A stretch of 5,580 nucleotides of DNA from an uncultured Lachnospiraceae bacterium (lineage in GTDB: Bacteria > Bacillota_A > Clostridia > Lachnospirales > Lachnospiraceae), in contig CAMYVI010000178.1 in assembly GCA_947302185.1 (NCBI GenBank), positions 1 through 5,580 of the forward strand, written 5' to 3'. Numbering within the stretch: position 1 is the stretch's first letter; each line of letters begins with the position of its first letter. Under the pieces are notes generated by a model, which did no database searches, was not told where the DNA came from, and saw nothing but the letters and a program-made list of their open reading frames with translations. The position numbers were made by a program, and so were the translations under genes. This document shows positions 5,308 through 5,580 of the stretch, one piece after another.

Positions 5308-5580
5308 TCATTGATGGTCCTGCGTCCCGATTATCGCAGCGATCTCCTCCACACTGCGCGCAAAATACAGGCCGCTCATCTCTTCCCGGAACAGAAATTC
5401 CTCATCAGCCATCCTTTCAATCATCGCAATAAGATGATCATAGTATCCGTCCAGATTGAACAGGATGCTCTTCTTATCGGAAAGCCCGAGTTTTGTCTGA
5501 GAAATGGCCTCCGTAATCTCCTCCAGTGTTCCCGTACCGCCCGGGAAAGCGATATATACATCACCCATTTCGAGCATGAT
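5308..5580 (-). CDS. LOG-family protein (nucleoside 5'-monophosphate phosphoribohydrolase), C-terminal part, 5' end outside window
   Basis: The last 91 codons of a LOG-family (Lonely Guy, TIGR00730) protein. The hallmark PGGTGTLEE follows MGDVYIAF near the start of the visible part and fits the family's PGGxGTxxE phosphate-binding and catalytic motif; the Glu of that motif is needed for cleavage of the N-glycosidic bond. Characterised members release a base such as cytokinin from its riboside 5'-monophosphate; many bacterial ones are wrongly labelled lysine decarboxylases. The rest (SQTKLGLSDKKSILFNLDGYYDHLIAMIERM) matches the usual helix and strand order, and family members are about 180-195 residues, so roughly half is present. 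The reading frame is open to the window edge, so the ATG at 5577 is probably internal. It points the same way as the 617-aa gene, but the 261 bp gap and separate promoter argue against one operon. No clear terminator is seen after its stop. Confidence 0.9.
   Translation of the reverse strand: MMLEMGDVYIAFPGGTGTLEEITEAISQTKLGLSDKKSILFNLDGYYDHLIAMIERMADEEFLFREEMSGLYFARSVEEIAAIIGTQDHQ

Overview
The window (5580 bp) looks like chromosomal DNA from an anaerobic Firmicute, most likely a clostridial gut-type lineage (Lachnospiraceae or Oscillospiraceae in character). The reasons are strong AGGAGG-type ribosome binding sites, a lipoprotein with a long low-complexity linker and a bacterial SH3 domain, and a near-consensus CcpA-type cre site. 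This assignment is an inference, since there is no rRNA or other marker gene here.

Left block, + strand (1-1740): a lipid or acyl-activation cassette. It holds the C-terminal part of an AMP-forming acyl/aryl ligase (cut by the window edge), a free-standing acyl carrier protein 17 bp downstream, and an acyl-ACP thioesterase after a 76 bp gap that contains a short hairpin. Read together, the ligase could charge the carrier protein with an acyl group and the thioesterase could hydrolyse acyl-carrier thioesters. The enzyme that uses or extends the acyl chain is not in the window and may lie upstream.

Middle (1741-2995): a stand-alone gene for a secreted lipoprotein (lipobox Cys21, Ala/Thr-rich linker, SH3b domain, acidic Tyr/Asp/Gly-rich tail), followed by a 320 bp gene-free stretch between convergent genes. 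That stretch carries two 12-bp perfect palindromes and one long imperfect inverted repeat (core 2750-2852, possibly 2742-2864).

Right block, - strand (5580-2996): the C-terminal part of a LOG-family nucleotide phosphoribohydrolase (cut by the window edge). Next comes a 261 bp control region with a convincing sigma-A promoter, a cre/LacI-type operator just downstream of it, and a roughly 155 nt leader with short direct repeats and a hairpin. It drives a 617-residue cytoplasmic protein that I cannot assign to a family with certainty; it may be carbohydrate-related. A 74-residue zinc-ribbon protein overlaps the end of that gene by 28 bp and is probably translated with it.

The most interesting points are the ligase/carrier/thioesterase trio, the carbon-catabolite-type control of an unassigned large protein coupled to a zinc ribbon, and the long intergenic inverted repeat. 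I see no CRISPR array, tRNA, rRNA, transposase or phage gene.
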